From Nitrososphaerota archaeon (lineage in GTDB: Archaea > Thermoproteota > Nitrososphaeria > Nitrososphaerales > UBA183), in contig JAFMAA010000005.1 of NCBI GenBank assembly GCA_029785235.1, positions 4,090-68,089 of the forward strand: DNA of 64,000 nt, in the 5' to 3' direction. A program made the translations under genes and the position numbers. Of this stretch, positions 43,059 to 51,342 are shown piece after piece (positions within the stretch are counted from its first letter, which is position 1; the number at the start of each line of letters is the position of its first letter). Below the pieces are notes generated by a model that was not told where the DNA came from, made no database searches, and saw nothing but the letters and a program-made list of their open reading frames with translations.

Positions 43059-43466
43059 TTAGCGCTCAGAAACTTTCGTCGGGGACGCTGGAGCCGCCGA
43101 CGCCTCTCCAGGCTTGGCCATGCTCAATGGGATGAACATGGCGAAAATCGCAAACGCGTTGAGAAGGTGGAACCACGCGATGATGCCGCTTACGGTGGGG
43201 ATGCTTGTCGTCGCCATGGCCGCGAACCCTATCAATGCCTGGACGAGGATGTCAACCCCTACTCCGATGGCGAGGCCGAAGAGCCTCTTGGGCCGGGGTG
43301 ACAATTTGGCTACAGACACTAGCGATGCGATGGCAAGGACCCCCACTACGATCCCCCATATTATATGCACTGAAGCGTCGAGGAACCCGAACGTGACGAG
43401 CCCTCCCAGCGCTACCTGGACGCCGAGGGCGGCGCCGGTGACTCGAAGCACAACGCTAGAGTTCAA
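43059..43466 (-). CDS. Four-helix membrane protein with two histidines
   Basis: 135 aa with four hydrophobic segments. H34 (LDASVHIIWGIVVGVL) and H100 (IIAWFHLLNAFAIF) sit in helices 2 and 4, as in small heme-binding bundles of the cytochrome b561/heme-A-synthase-like kind. The start is TTG at 43466; TATA near 43519-43527. It lies directly upstream of the hydroxylase operon on the same strand; a redox role is inferred. Confidence 0.55.
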   Translation of the reverse strand: MNSSVVLRVTGAALGVQVALGGLVTFGFLDASVHIIWGIVVGVLAIASLVSVAKLSPRPKRLFGLAIGVGVDILVQALIGFAAMATTSIPTVSGIIAWFHLLNAFAIFAMFIPLSMAKPGEASAAPASPTKVSER

Positions 43467-43943
43467 AGAGTCGAAGCGACCCTTGCCGCCATCGAACGAT
43501 TTGAACCTTTGGGCGGCTGATTTTATTCTCCACTCTCTCTCAGACTTCCCCTGTCACTCTGGTACACAGTCGCTCATGCCAGAGACACCGATTTGGTTGG
43601 GGTCCTCTTCCGGTCGCCGCCATATATGCACAGTTCGCGTTTTGTCAAGTAGTCGTCAAACGAGATGAGTATCGCCGTCCAGCGCATTTACTTCATACCT
43701 CAAGGTCTTATCCACGGGATCCCGCATCCCGGGATGGCTAATTCCGACAGCCAGAGACGCCCATTGAGTGTGACAAGGCAGAGAAGGCAGACCGAGCTAG
43801 CCACGAGTGGAGATGCCTCTCCGCGGCAGCATCACGCACGAAAGTTCGACAGCCCACATCGAGCGGCCGAATGATCGGTGAAGAGCGTGCACTCTGCTCG
43901 AAGAGGCTGACCTGCGCGGGAGGTGCCCGTGGCGATAAGAGGC
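43467..43943. other. Intergenic stretch
   Basis: About 475 bp. It contains the TATA of the four-helix protein (GAATAAAATC on minus) and a TATA-like CCATATATGC at 43619-43628 with no gene assigned. A 69-codon plus frame at 43665 has no support. Confidence 0.4.
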
Positions 43944-45059
43944 TTACTTTGGAGTGGTGAGCCCTGGCCTCCGAGCGAGTCCCCTTGGGTCAGTCCTTTC
44001 CATTATCTTGGTCCTCAGCTGGTGCATCCCATCACCGCGGACGGCGGATATCTTGACCGTGCTGTAGTCTTTGAAAAGGGGGTCGAGCTCTATCTTGGAC
44101 CTCGCCCTGACGTCCAGAAGGTCGACCTTGTTCAGGACCACGAGGAGCTTCGATGGCTCGACGTCCAGTTCGCTCAGCGTCTCCCTGCAGCTCCGCAGCT
44201 TGATTCCGATGCTCTCTGGCGGTTCGCTGACGTCGATCATGAGCAGGACGAGGTCTGCGTGACGAAGCTCGTCAAGCGTCGACCTGAATGACTCTACGAG
44301 ATAGGTAGGCAGACGCGAGATGAAACCGACTGTGTCAGAGAGGAGGATCTTCCGTCTGAAGTTCGGGAAGGCGACCATGCGCGTGGTCGTCGACAGCGTC
44401 GTGAAGAGGTCGGGAGATGCGTCCTTCGACTCCGCGGTGAGCCGGTTGAAGAGGGTGGTCTTCCCGCTGCTGGTGTAACCAGCCAGCGATACGAACGGCA
44501 CCCCGAGCTTCCTCCTCTCCGAGGCATGGAGCCTCCTGACAGTCTTTGTCTTCTCGAGCCTATCCTTGATGAATCCCATCTGCCTCTTGAGCGCTCTGAA
44601 CTTCACGTCTACCGCGTACTCTCCCATGCCAGAGAACCCTGCCTGCTCTCCCCTGAGCGAGTTTCGGACGGCTTCCCTCGCCCTGGGAAGCTCGTAGCGC
44701 AGTTCTGCGAGCTGCACTTGGAGCTTGGCCTCGGTCGTCGCTGCCCTCTTGGCGAATATGTTGAGGATGAGCCTCTCCCTATCGATGACGTGGGCGTGGG
44801 TGAGGCGTGAGAGGTTGTTCGCCTGCGAGGACGTCATACTCTCGTCAATGATTATGGTGTCCGACTCCGTGTCTGCGACCAGTCCCTCGAGCTCCTGGGC
44901 CTTTCCTGAGCCGACGCCGTACTCGGAACGGCCTAGGTCCTTCTGGGTCACCACTTCCTTGACGTCGTATCCTCCAGCCTTCGCGAGCCCGAGTATCTCG
45001 TCCCTGGCGAATTCGTCAGGGTAAGTGACCACCACAGCCTTGGCACCGGACCCGCTCAA
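43944..45059 (-). CDS. hflX: HflX-type GTPase, copy B
   Basis: 371 aa from a TTG. Same order as copy A at 13631: VVTYPDEFARDEIL, SEYGVGSGKAQELEGLV, IIDESMTSSQANNLSRLTHAHVIDRERLILNIFAKRA, then G1 LAGYTSSGKTTLFNRL, DTVGFISRLPTYL, LNKVD. Long stretches are identical between the copies, including the GFSGMGEYAVDVKFRALKRQM linker, so the duplication is either recent or under strong constraint. Confidence 0.9.
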   Translation of the reverse strand: MSGSGAKAVVVTYPDEFARDEILGLAKAGGYDVKEVVTQKDLGRSEYGVGSGKAQELEGLVADTESDTIIIDESMTSSQANNLSRLTHAHVIDRERLILNIFAKRAATTEAKLQVQLAELRYELPRAREAVRNSLRGEQAGFSGMGEYAVDVKFRALKRQMGFIKDRLEKTKTVRRLHASERRKLGVPFVSLAGYTSSGKTTLFNRLTAESKDASPDLFTTLSTTTRMVAFPNFRRKILLSDTVGFISRLPTYLVESFRSTLDELRHADLVLLMIDVSEPPESIGIKLRSCRETLSELDVEPSKLLVVLNKVDLLDVRARSKIELDPLFKDYSTVKISAVRGDGMHQLRTKIMERTDPRGLARRPGLTTPK

Positions 45060-45123
45060 TTCGATTTGGGGGTGCCAGAGCGGCTCAGTAAAACAGTTCT
45101 CTGATGGTCGGCAGACGCGGCGC

Positions 45124-45672
45124 CTAGCCGCGGACCACCTTGGTGCCCAAGTAGTGGTCGCTGTACTTCTGCTGGTATCCGTGGGAGACGGCCAACCCCA
45201 CTATAACGTCAAGGAGCAGTAGGAGCCAGTAGATCTTGCTCAGGTTCCTGACAAAAGCCTCTGCGAAGGTGGGGTTGGAGCCGCGCCTGGACACCGACTT
45301 CAGCCTGAAGAGCCTCTTCCCGATGCTCGCGCCGGACGTCGCCTCCATCACCGTGTTGTACAACACGAAGATAATCCCCCAGAGGAGGGCCACGCCCCCG
45401 AACACGACGCCGAAGAAGGCCATACCGCCAGTGAGGAGGGCAGGGATCGCGACTATCGCAGTGGCGATACCGAGAACCACATAGACTATCACGTAATCTA
45501 CGACCAGGGCGATCAGCCGTTCTACCCAGTACTCCTGGGCATCGTGATCCCTGGTGAGGGCGTCGATACCGCTCACGTGTGCGTCCCCCACCCCAGCATG
45601 GACCGGAGCCCCGCATGATGGGCAGAAAACGGCTCCATCTGGCAGCTCTTTCCCGCACTTGGCGCAGAACAT
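45124..45672 (-). CDS. Zinc-ribbon RDD-family membrane protein
   Basis: 182 aa. The N-terminal zinc ribbon CAKCGKELPDGAVFCPSCG is followed by an RDD domain: WVERLIALVVDYVIVYVVLG, GASIGKRLFRLKSVSRRG, and further hydrophobic segments. RDD proteins are suspected small transporters (ion or antiporter functions known for some). The ATG follows a 55-bp gap from the phosphate transporter stop. Confidence 0.85.
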   Translation of the reverse strand: MFCAKCGKELPDGAVFCPSCGAPVHAGVGDAHVSGIDALTRDHDAQEYWVERLIALVVDYVIVYVVLGIATAIVAIPALLTGGMAFFGVVFGGVALLWGIIFVLYNTVMEATSGASIGKRLFRLKSVSRRGSNPTFAEAFVRNLSKIYWLLLLLDVIVGLAVSHGYQQKYSDHYLGTKVVRG

Positions 45673-45727
45673 GGCAACAGTTGCGGAGGGCGGTTCGTTT
45701 CACCCCATTTATGGGTTGGCCCTTTGG

Positions 45728-46660
45728 CTAGAGGGACAGCGTGAGGAGGAAGGCCGCCGCCAGGGCTACTACCGGCGCCACGACCCAGAGGGAGACGGTC
45801 TCTGTGACAAGCCGCGTGTTGACTATGGTCACGTTCCTGCTGAACGCGGCGCCCAGCATCCCTCCGATCAGGCATTGCGTTATAGAGACGGGGAGCGCCA
45901 GCTGGGTCCCCGCCCAGACCAGCAGAGAGCTCGAGATGAAGGCAGAGAAGACCCCCTGGGGGCTGAGGGTGAGCATCCTGTCACCCACCGTCCCGCCTAG
46001 CGCCTGCCGCCCTAGGACAGCGACGCCGATTATGGCAGCGACGGCGAGCAGGACGAAGACCTCAGTCTGCACCCCGAGGGGGGCGGTCGAGCCGAGGCTT
46101 CCGTAGAACATCCCGATGTTGTTGGCGCCAAGGGCGTAGGAAGCGGCGAAGGCGCTCACCGAGGACCCGCTCCGGTTGAGGGTATCCACCCCGAGGACCC
46201 CCAAGCCTGATGTGAGCCTTCGAGTCATGCCGTAGATCGCATAGGTGAGGACGGCTGTCCCGAGCGGGGCCAGGAACCAGAAGACAACGACCTCCGAGGC
46301 CCTGTATATGTTCAGAGTCAGGGCCGAGGCCAGCGTCGCCCCGACGAAGGCGCCCACCATGACCATGCTGAACGAGACAGGCAGGTCGAGAAGGGTCATG
46401 GCCGCGGTGAGCACGAGTGATACCAGCAGGGTGGCGACAAGAGCCGCAAAAGATGCGGAGGGAGCAAGGCTGACGAGGCTTCCGACCATCTGTGGGCCCT
46501 CCAGCACAGACCCTAGGAAGAGACCGACCACTGCCAGGGCCACGATAGTGCCGTGGGAAAGGGTCCCCGAACCCCTCACGTTGCCTATCAACAACGAGCT
46601 GTTGTTCCAGCCGAACACGAAGCTAAGGACCGCGGCCAGTCCGACCAGGAGGCTATCCAT
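45728..46660 (-). CDS. pit: PiT-family inorganic phosphate transporter
   Basis: 310-aa polytopic membrane protein with the duplicated PiT signatures VFGWNNSSLLIGNVRGSGTLS in the first half and AFAASYALGANNIGMFYGSLG in the second (GxNN pattern), and PVSFSMVMVGAFVGATL / PVSITQCLIGGMLGAAF repeats. Cation-coupled phosphate uptake. The start overlaps the DUF47 gene stop. Confidence 0.88.
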   Translation of the reverse strand: MDSLLVGLAAVLSFVFGWNNSSLLIGNVRGSGTLSHGTIVALAVVGLFLGSVLEGPQMVGSLVSLAPSASFAALVATLLVSLVLTAAMTLLDLPVSFSMVMVGAFVGATLASALTLNIYRASEVVVFWFLAPLGTAVLTYAIYGMTRRLTSGLGVLGVDTLNRSGSSVSAFAASYALGANNIGMFYGSLGSTAPLGVQTEVFVLLAVAAIIGVAVLGRQALGGTVGDRMLTLSPQGVFSAFISSSLLVWAGTQLALPVSITQCLIGGMLGAAFSRNVTIVNTRLVTETVSLWVVAPVVALAAAFLLTLSL

Positions 46661-47327
46661 ACCCCTTGGCCAGCAGGATTAGGATCACGTCCCCGGCGTC
46701 TTCCGCGTTGTCCGCAATGTCGTCCGCCGTGAAGATGAAGTCGCGGAGCTGGATCACAGTCAGCGGGCTCATCCCCCCCGCCCTGTTGAACAGTTCTTTG
46801 AGAAGGGCGTCCTTGTGCGTGTCTGCCTCTTCCTCGTAGTCTTCGACCTTCTGGATCATCGCAAGCGCCTCGTTCCTCCCCACCTTGAGCGCTGTCACCA
46901 GGTCCCTCAGGGCGGAGGAGGCAGATTTCAGGTCAGACATGAAGAGGTTCATGCCTTCGGAAGCGAGGAAGGCCTTGTCCTCGTCACCAAGCCTGGAGTC
47001 GTGGGCGAGGATCCGTATCGCGTCCTTCGCGCTGTCGGCTATGTCATCTATCCTCTCCATGAGGTTGAGGATGTCTTCCCTCACCCCGCCGAAGAATGCC
47101 CCCTCCGCCACCATGAAGCTGAGGTATCGGCGGGCCGCGTCAGCCTTAGTCTCAGAGTCGAAGACTTTCGCTTCGCTCCCCTGGGCTGAGCGGGTGTCCC
47201 CCTTCGAATAGGCGGCCACGCCTGCCGCGAAGGACTCGACGCACTCGGATACGATGTCGAGCAGGCCCAATATCCCGTCGAATATCTTCCGCTCCTTCTT
47301 GCCCGGAGAGAAGAAGCCGAAGTTCAA
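46653..47327 (-). CDS. DUF47 (PhoU-like) partner of PiT
   Basis: 224 aa all-helical protein. FFSPGKKERKIFDGILGLLDIVSECVESF, then EAKVFDSETKADAARRYLSFMV, and FIFTADDIADNAEDAGDVILILLAKG at the end (D/E-rich metal-binding pattern of PhoU relatives). Such genes nearly always precede pit and modulate it. Confidence 0.88.
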   Translation of the reverse strand: MNFGFFSPGKKERKIFDGILGLLDIVSECVESFAAGVAAYSKGDTRSAQGSEAKVFDSETKADAARRYLSFMVAEGAFFGGVREDILNLMERIDDIADSAKDAIRILAHDSRLGDEDKAFLASEGMNLFMSDLKSASSALRDLVTALKVGRNEALAMIQKVEDYEEEADTHKDALLKELFNRAGGMSPLTVIQLRDFIFTADDIADNAEDAGDVILILLAKGYG

Positions 47328-47703
47328 AGCCGTCCAGGGGCCTGAAAAGGGACCACTTTAACTTCGGCCCCGCGGGCTTCGCACCGAGCGCAGATTTCAG
47401 GCAGTCGTGGCCGGTGCAGCCGCCTTCCACAGGCGCCCGCCGTTTCAGAGGTCGCCTCGTGCATGAAGCTCCTCTTCGGCAGGGTCACCCTAATCGAACC
47501 AGGCGGAGAATGGTCTGAATCAGCAGCCGAGAACGAGTTCTAGTCAGAGTCGCTCGCCTATCAGAGACTGTACTCGCGTCGAGGCCGACGTCCGATGCCT
47601 TCTGTCAAGTATTGTCGGATCGGCTGGTAGGAGATGAGACATGGCCCAAAGTAATTAAACAGCGCAAAGTCTTAAGTCACTCCTCGTGCAGCGGATTGGC
47701 TGT
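47328..47703. other. Intergenic stretch before tRNA-Phe
   Basis: About 375 bp without a gene. AT-rich GTAATTAAAC (about 47651-47660) and TCTTAAGT (about 47669-47676) are candidate TATA elements; the second has the right distance for tRNA-Phe at 47704. Confidence 0.45.
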
Positions 47704-47721
47704 GCCGCGGTAGCTCAGCCT

Positions 47722-47739
47722 GATTCACGCCTGAAGGCT
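47722..47739 (+). other. tRNA-Phe intron 1 (D loop, 18 nt)
   Basis: Needed to join AGCCT to ATGGA so the D loop regains its GG pair. The junction can shift slightly because CT precedes and ends the insert. Confidence 0.75.
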
Positions 47740-47746
47740 ATGGAGA

Positions 47747-47761
47747 CCTCACAGCTCATCA
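47747..47761 (+). other. tRNA-Phe intron 2 (D stem, 15 nt)
   Basis: Interrupts the 3' strand of the D stem between GA and GC; removal restores GAGC pairing with GCTC. Flanked by a single repeated A, so the junction is ambiguous by one base. Confidence 0.75.
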
Positions 47762-47803
47762 GCATCCGGCTGAAGACCGGAGTGTCGTCGGCTCAAATCC
47801 GAC

Positions 47804-47825
47804 TACAAGTCGGGGAGTGTCCGAC
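47804..47825 (+). other. tRNA-Phe intron 3 (T arm/acceptor junction, 22 nt)
   Basis: Lies between the T-stem 3' strand and the acceptor 3' strand, bounded by a TCCGAC direct repeat (47798-47803 and 47820-47825). The copy of this tRNA end at 53571-53591 lacks exactly these 22 nt. Confidence 0.8.
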
Positions 47826-47834
47826 CCGCGGCAC
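47820..47834 (+). repeat. att-like site at the tRNA-Phe end
   Basis: TCCGACCCGCGGCAC, the tRNA 3' end plus one base. The same core recurs at 53578-53592, and CCGACCCGCGGCAC at 59376-59389. Confidence 0.7.
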
Positions 47835-48022
47835 TTTCTCACTTGTCTCGTGTAATCTATTGCCGAAACAACCCGTCGGCCGTCATTCACCGGTAGAATC
47901 AATCATGAGTATGGGTTCATGCCACCTCCGCCAGTATAAGCGACGCTCCAGGATGGCGTTGGTAGGTTCAAGAGGCCGCCCCAGCCATGCGCGAGGCGAG
48001 AGGGTGGCACTTGAGTTCGAGA

Positions 48023-48487
48023 ATGTCGAGCGCATTTCGACTCCTAGCTTCCATCGTGGTCTGCGAGGCGGCAGGCATAGTCGGTTCCGTGTTCACGATT
48101 TCAGCGATTCCAGGATGGTATGCGACCCTCCAGAAGCCGTGGTTCACTCCCCCGAACTGATTCTTCGCACCTGTGTGGCTCTCGCTGTACTTCCTAATGG
48201 GAATCACGCTATACCTGCTATGGGGAAAGAGACGACAGGCTGACAATGCGCTGGCGGCGTTCACAGTTCAGTTGGCACTCAACGTCGTTTGGTCAGTGGT
48301 TTTCTTCGGCGCCCAAGAACTGTTCTACAGATTCTTGAACATCGTGGCGCTCTGGGCTGCCATCCTAGTCACCATCGCCCTCTCGTTCAGGGTCTCTCGG
48401 AACTCCGCGGCCCTTCTTGTCTCGTACCTCTTCTGGGTTACCATAGCGTCTGCTTTGAACTACTATGTCTGGGTGCTGAATGCCTGA
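48023..48487 (+). pseudogene. tspO: tspO with an in-frame TGA
   Basis: TspO/MBR tryptophan-rich membrane protein, 155 codons from the ATG at 48023. The frame reads ...YATLQKPWFTPPN, then TGA (48158-48160), then FFAPVWLSLYFLMGITLYLLW and the remaining helices to the stop. The TGA replaces the conserved Trp of the PPNW motif (TGG to TGA). Everything else is intact and normal length, so the damage is recent, or a GTG at 48173 gives a truncated product. Tetrapyrrole/stress-linked family. Confidence 0.75.
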
Positions 48488-48514
48488 GAATTGGGGTACC
48501 AACCCTCGGGTTCA

Positions 48515-49738
48515 TTACGCCTCAGTGAACTTCCCGTCCTCTTGGTAGAGGTACACTTTCTCCGTTCCCGCCTCGCACTTCTCTTTGACCAACCAAGTCT
48601 GCCTCACGTTGTCCCAACTTACCGAACCAATCCTGGGCCTGCCGCTCGGCATGCCAAAACCACCCTTCCAATCCATTGTCCCCTTCGTCTCTATCTGGAC
48701 CTGACCGTCGATCGAGGACACCACGAGCCAGAACTCCTTCCCGCATTTCTTGTTGGCACAATTGCCGCTCCTCCCGTAGACCCCTTCTGGAGTGACGGAG
48801 TCTTTCTTTGGGACCGCGGCCCTATCGAACTTGTAGAGCGTCACAGTGGACCTCTCCTTGAGCTCGAATGGGTTCTGCGCGCCGCAGTGTGGACACTCGA
48901 CGAATGGGAGATTCTCCTTGTACGGGACGCCCGCAGGCGGAGACCCGCCACCGTCCAGCTTGTGCGTGCGTCTCAGTTTTCTTCCGCTCGCAGTCGTTGT
49001 GCTACCGTACTCTGGGAAGAGTTCACTGAACCAAGGAGCTAGGCCGTCGACCAGCCCACTCAGGGTACTGGCGCGCAGGGAAGCCTTGACTTCCCTCGCG
49101 GTGAACCTGGAGACGGCAGCCACGGCGGCCATCTCGTAGAGCTTTCTCTCGTCACTCGCCTCCGCGAAGGCTTCGAGGTGGCCGAGCTGGAATGAGAACC
49201 CGGTCTTGACTTCTATGTCGTACAGCCGCTTCAGCTTGTCCCCGAAGACGCCGGCAAGGGAGATCATCCTCTTCACCTCTTCCGCGCTCTCGCCAATCCT
49301 GCAGGAGGCCTGGAGAATCTCTTTCTCGCCGGCCAATTTGGAGGCTAGGTCGTACGACCTCATCTCATCGAGGACGGACAGGTTCTTGCTCCTCAGGTTC
49401 TCAGACATGGACCTCGAAAAGAGCTCGACGAAAGGCAACCTGTCGTCCAGGATTGTGAGGTAGCTCGTCGGCTGCCCATACTTCTCGAAGAGCCTTCTGA
49501 CTGCGAAGAGCCTATTTCTGCCGATGTACACAAAGTACCCTGTCCCGTCCTGCTTCTCGACAGCTCTCCCGGGCTGGAGCTGGCCGTTCACCCTGATGTC
49601 TTCCGCGAGCCGGTCAATCTGGTGGTACTCCAGCCTGGAGTGCAGGTCGGGATGGGGCTCACACAGCTCTATCGGGAGTGCCACGGCCCTCCAGTCCTCC
49701 TTCGCCACCTTCTCCTCCTGCTTCTCCACAAAGCCCAT
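48515..49738 (-). CDS. ParB-like protein with C-terminal zinc ribbon
   Basis: About 407 aa from the ATG at 49738 (start chosen just after the stop of the upstream gene). The N-terminal ParB/Srx-type domain (about 20-120) shows LPIELCEPHPDLHSRLEYHQIDRLAEDIRVNGQLQP and YIGRNRLFAVRRLFEKYG. Then comes a helical region, and a zinc ribbon with CPHCGAQNPF and CANKKCGKEFW near the C terminus. Could act in element partition, regulation or as a CTP-switch DNA clamp; function unproven. Paired with the gene at 49746. Confidence 0.7.
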   Translation of the reverse strand: MGFVEKQEEKVAKEDWRAVALPIELCEPHPDLHSRLEYHQIDRLAEDIRVNGQLQPGRAVEKQDGTGYFVYIGRNRLFAVRRLFEKYGQPTSYLTILDDRLPFVELFSRSMSENLRSKNLSVLDEMRSYDLASKLAGEKEILQASCRIGESAEEVKRMISLAGVFGDKLKRLYDIEVKTGFSFQLGHLEAFAEASDERKLYEMAAVAAVSRFTAREVKASLRASTLSGLVDGLAPWFSELFPEYGSTTTASGRKLRRTHKLDGGGSPPAGVPYKENLPFVECPHCGAQNPFELKERSTVTLYKFDRAAVPKKDSVTPEGVYGRSGNCANKKCGKEFWLVVSSIDGQVQIETKGTMDWKGGFGMPSGRPRIGSVSWDNVRQTWLVKEKCEAGTEKVYLYQEDGKFTEA

Positions 49739-49745
49739 TTCTGAA

Positions 49746-51167
49746 TCAGCTAACCTCCCTGGTCTTCGTAGCAGACACAGATTGTCTATCCTCGTCGACG
49801 TTTCCTCCTTGGTTCGACCCACCACCCATTCCCTCCTCGGACGACCTTCTCACCTCGTCGAAGCCGACCTCGTTCTTGAGCAAGAGGCCCACCTTCCCGA
49901 GGTAGCTCCCCCTGGCGAGGCCTAGCCTGATAATCATGGATTGCGCGAGGCTCTTCATTGCGATTGGGAGAGAATCGAAGACGGCTTGGTCGGCGAAGTA
50001 GAGGGCATCGACGGCCACGCTCTCGGGGGACCTCCCGTGCGCATCCTTAATCATCTCATTGAAAAGGGAGGCGAACCTCAACTCGGCCTCCCTCAGACAG
50101 CCGGAGACGTCCATCAGCATCGAAGAGACCGGGAACTTGGAGGGGAGGAACCGCTTCATGACCGCCTCGACGTTGACCGAAAGCTCTGGGTAGAGCATCG
50201 CTGACCCGGTCGCGGCCCAGTCCGGCCGGACTGCCACGTCCTCCTGAGCCTTGAAGAGGTAGAAGCATTTCCTGCCCGCGAGGACCCTGAGCGTCTGCCA
50301 GTCAGGTTGGTCGGACTCGTAAGGCGAGCGTGCCTTAATGATGGCCCCACCTCCGCTGACCCTGATCTCCACCTCGCCCTCCTCGCCGCCATCCTCCTCC
50401 AAGAGGTCGCTCAGGTAAATGGGAACTCTGACTAGTTTGGGCGACCGCGTAATCCTCATCGTTCGCTCGCGGTCGTTCACGAACAGCCTCAGGTTGTCTG
50501 GGTCGCGCGTGGCCACCGTGATGTGGACCGATTCAAGCCGAATCCTGAAGCCGGCCCTGGCGAGGGCGCGATGCGTCTTCTGCATCGACCTGCCGATGCC
50601 CCTGCACTGCTTTAGGAAGGCGAAGGCGACCGCCTTCTCCAGTGTAATCCTGCCGTTCTTCCTCCTGTGGCCGGCGCCACTGCCGTTCTTCTTCGCCCTC
50701 TTCCATGTCGCCACCGCCTCCCGCTCCATATCCCCCAGGATTCTGATTCTCGCCTCTGGTGAGACATCGAGCTGGGCTACCGCAGCCGACGCCCTGTCGT
50801 GGACGGTCTTCTCCACGGTGTCGACGTGGATTCCCTTCGCGATGTTGTGCTCCTTGACAGTGGCCGTGTGGTCGATTATCTTTTTGAGGTCGGACCTCGA
50901 CGGGACGCTATCGCCGTAGGGCGTCAGACCGGTGCTTGCGCCGATGGCTATTTGGGCCCGCTCCTCCTCCCCAGCCTCTTCGCCGCAGCAGGAAGGACAG
51001 TAATTGGCATGGTATGGCGTTCCACACCGGTTGCATATCGTACCGCAGCTGGCACACCTCCCGTCAACGAGGGGTGACTTTCCGCAGTAAGGGCAGGGGA
51101 AAATAATCTGTCCCAGCTGTGGTGAAGATGACGGCTGTTGTGGCTGGGTGCTCTGGTGGTCAACCAT
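49746..51167 (-). CDS. Multi-zinc-ribbon protein, possibly TFB-derived
   Basis: About 473 aa from the ATG at 51167 (AGAAGGAAAGG site upstream). Nine cysteines near the N terminus (C25, C28, C38, C41, C45, C48, C57, C60, C61) form two or more zinc ribbons. A middle segment (ILGDMEREAVATWKRAKKN ... RITLEKAVAFAFLKQCRGIGRSMQKTHRALARAGFRI) resembles one cyclin repeat of TFB. Beta-rich and helical parts of unknown fold follow. The TFB link is a weak inference; otherwise unknown. Operon with the ParB-like gene. Confidence 0.55.
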   Translation of the reverse strand: MVDHQSTQPQQPSSSPQLGQIIFPCPYCGKSPLVDGRCASCGTICNRCGTPYHANYCPSCCGEEAGEEERAQIAIGASTGLTPYGDSVPSRSDLKKIIDHTATVKEHNIAKGIHVDTVEKTVHDRASAAVAQLDVSPEARIRILGDMEREAVATWKRAKKNGSGAGHRRKNGRITLEKAVAFAFLKQCRGIGRSMQKTHRALARAGFRIRLESVHITVATRDPDNLRLFVNDRERTMRITRSPKLVRVPIYLSDLLEEDGGEEGEVEIRVSGGGAIIKARSPYESDQPDWQTLRVLAGRKCFYLFKAQEDVAVRPDWAATGSAMLYPELSVNVEAVMKRFLPSKFPVSSMLMDVSGCLREAELRFASLFNEMIKDAHGRSPESVAVDALYFADQAVFDSLPIAMKSLAQSMIIRLGLARGSYLGKVGLLLKNEVGFDEVRRSSEEGMGGGSNQGGNVDEDRQSVSATKTREVS

Positions 51168-51342
51168 GCCTTTCCTTCTATAGCCATAGAGAGCACTCTT
51201 CCCTTTAGTTATTTGGTGATTTGCCCACGTGATTTGGCCATGAGCGGTGCTCAAACTACTCACATTGAGTTTAGGGCTGAGTTGGGGCAAGCGCAGCGGA
51301 CTGCAGAAGAGCACACTTTAACTTCTGATGATGGTGATTTGA

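Larger units (their letters stand above)
47704..47833 (+). tRNA. tRNA-Phe (anticodon GAA) with three introns
   Basis: 130-nt gene. Acceptor GCCGCGG (47704-47710) pairs with CCGCGGC (47826-47832) plus A. Anticodon stem TCCGG/CCGGA with loop CTGAAGA gives GAA at 47772-47774. T arm GTCGG-CTCAAAT-CCGAC. Removing 47722-47739, 47747-47761 and 47804-47825 (18, 15 and 22 nt) leaves a perfect 75-nt cloverleaf with D arm GCTC-AGCCTATGGA-GAGC. Position 54 is C rather than U. Its 3' end is repeated at 53571 and 59376. Confidence 0.9.

Noticed and set aside
43665..43874. 69-codon ORF before hflX copy B
   Set aside because: Low-complexity Arg/His-rich translation typical of non-coding GC-rich frames.
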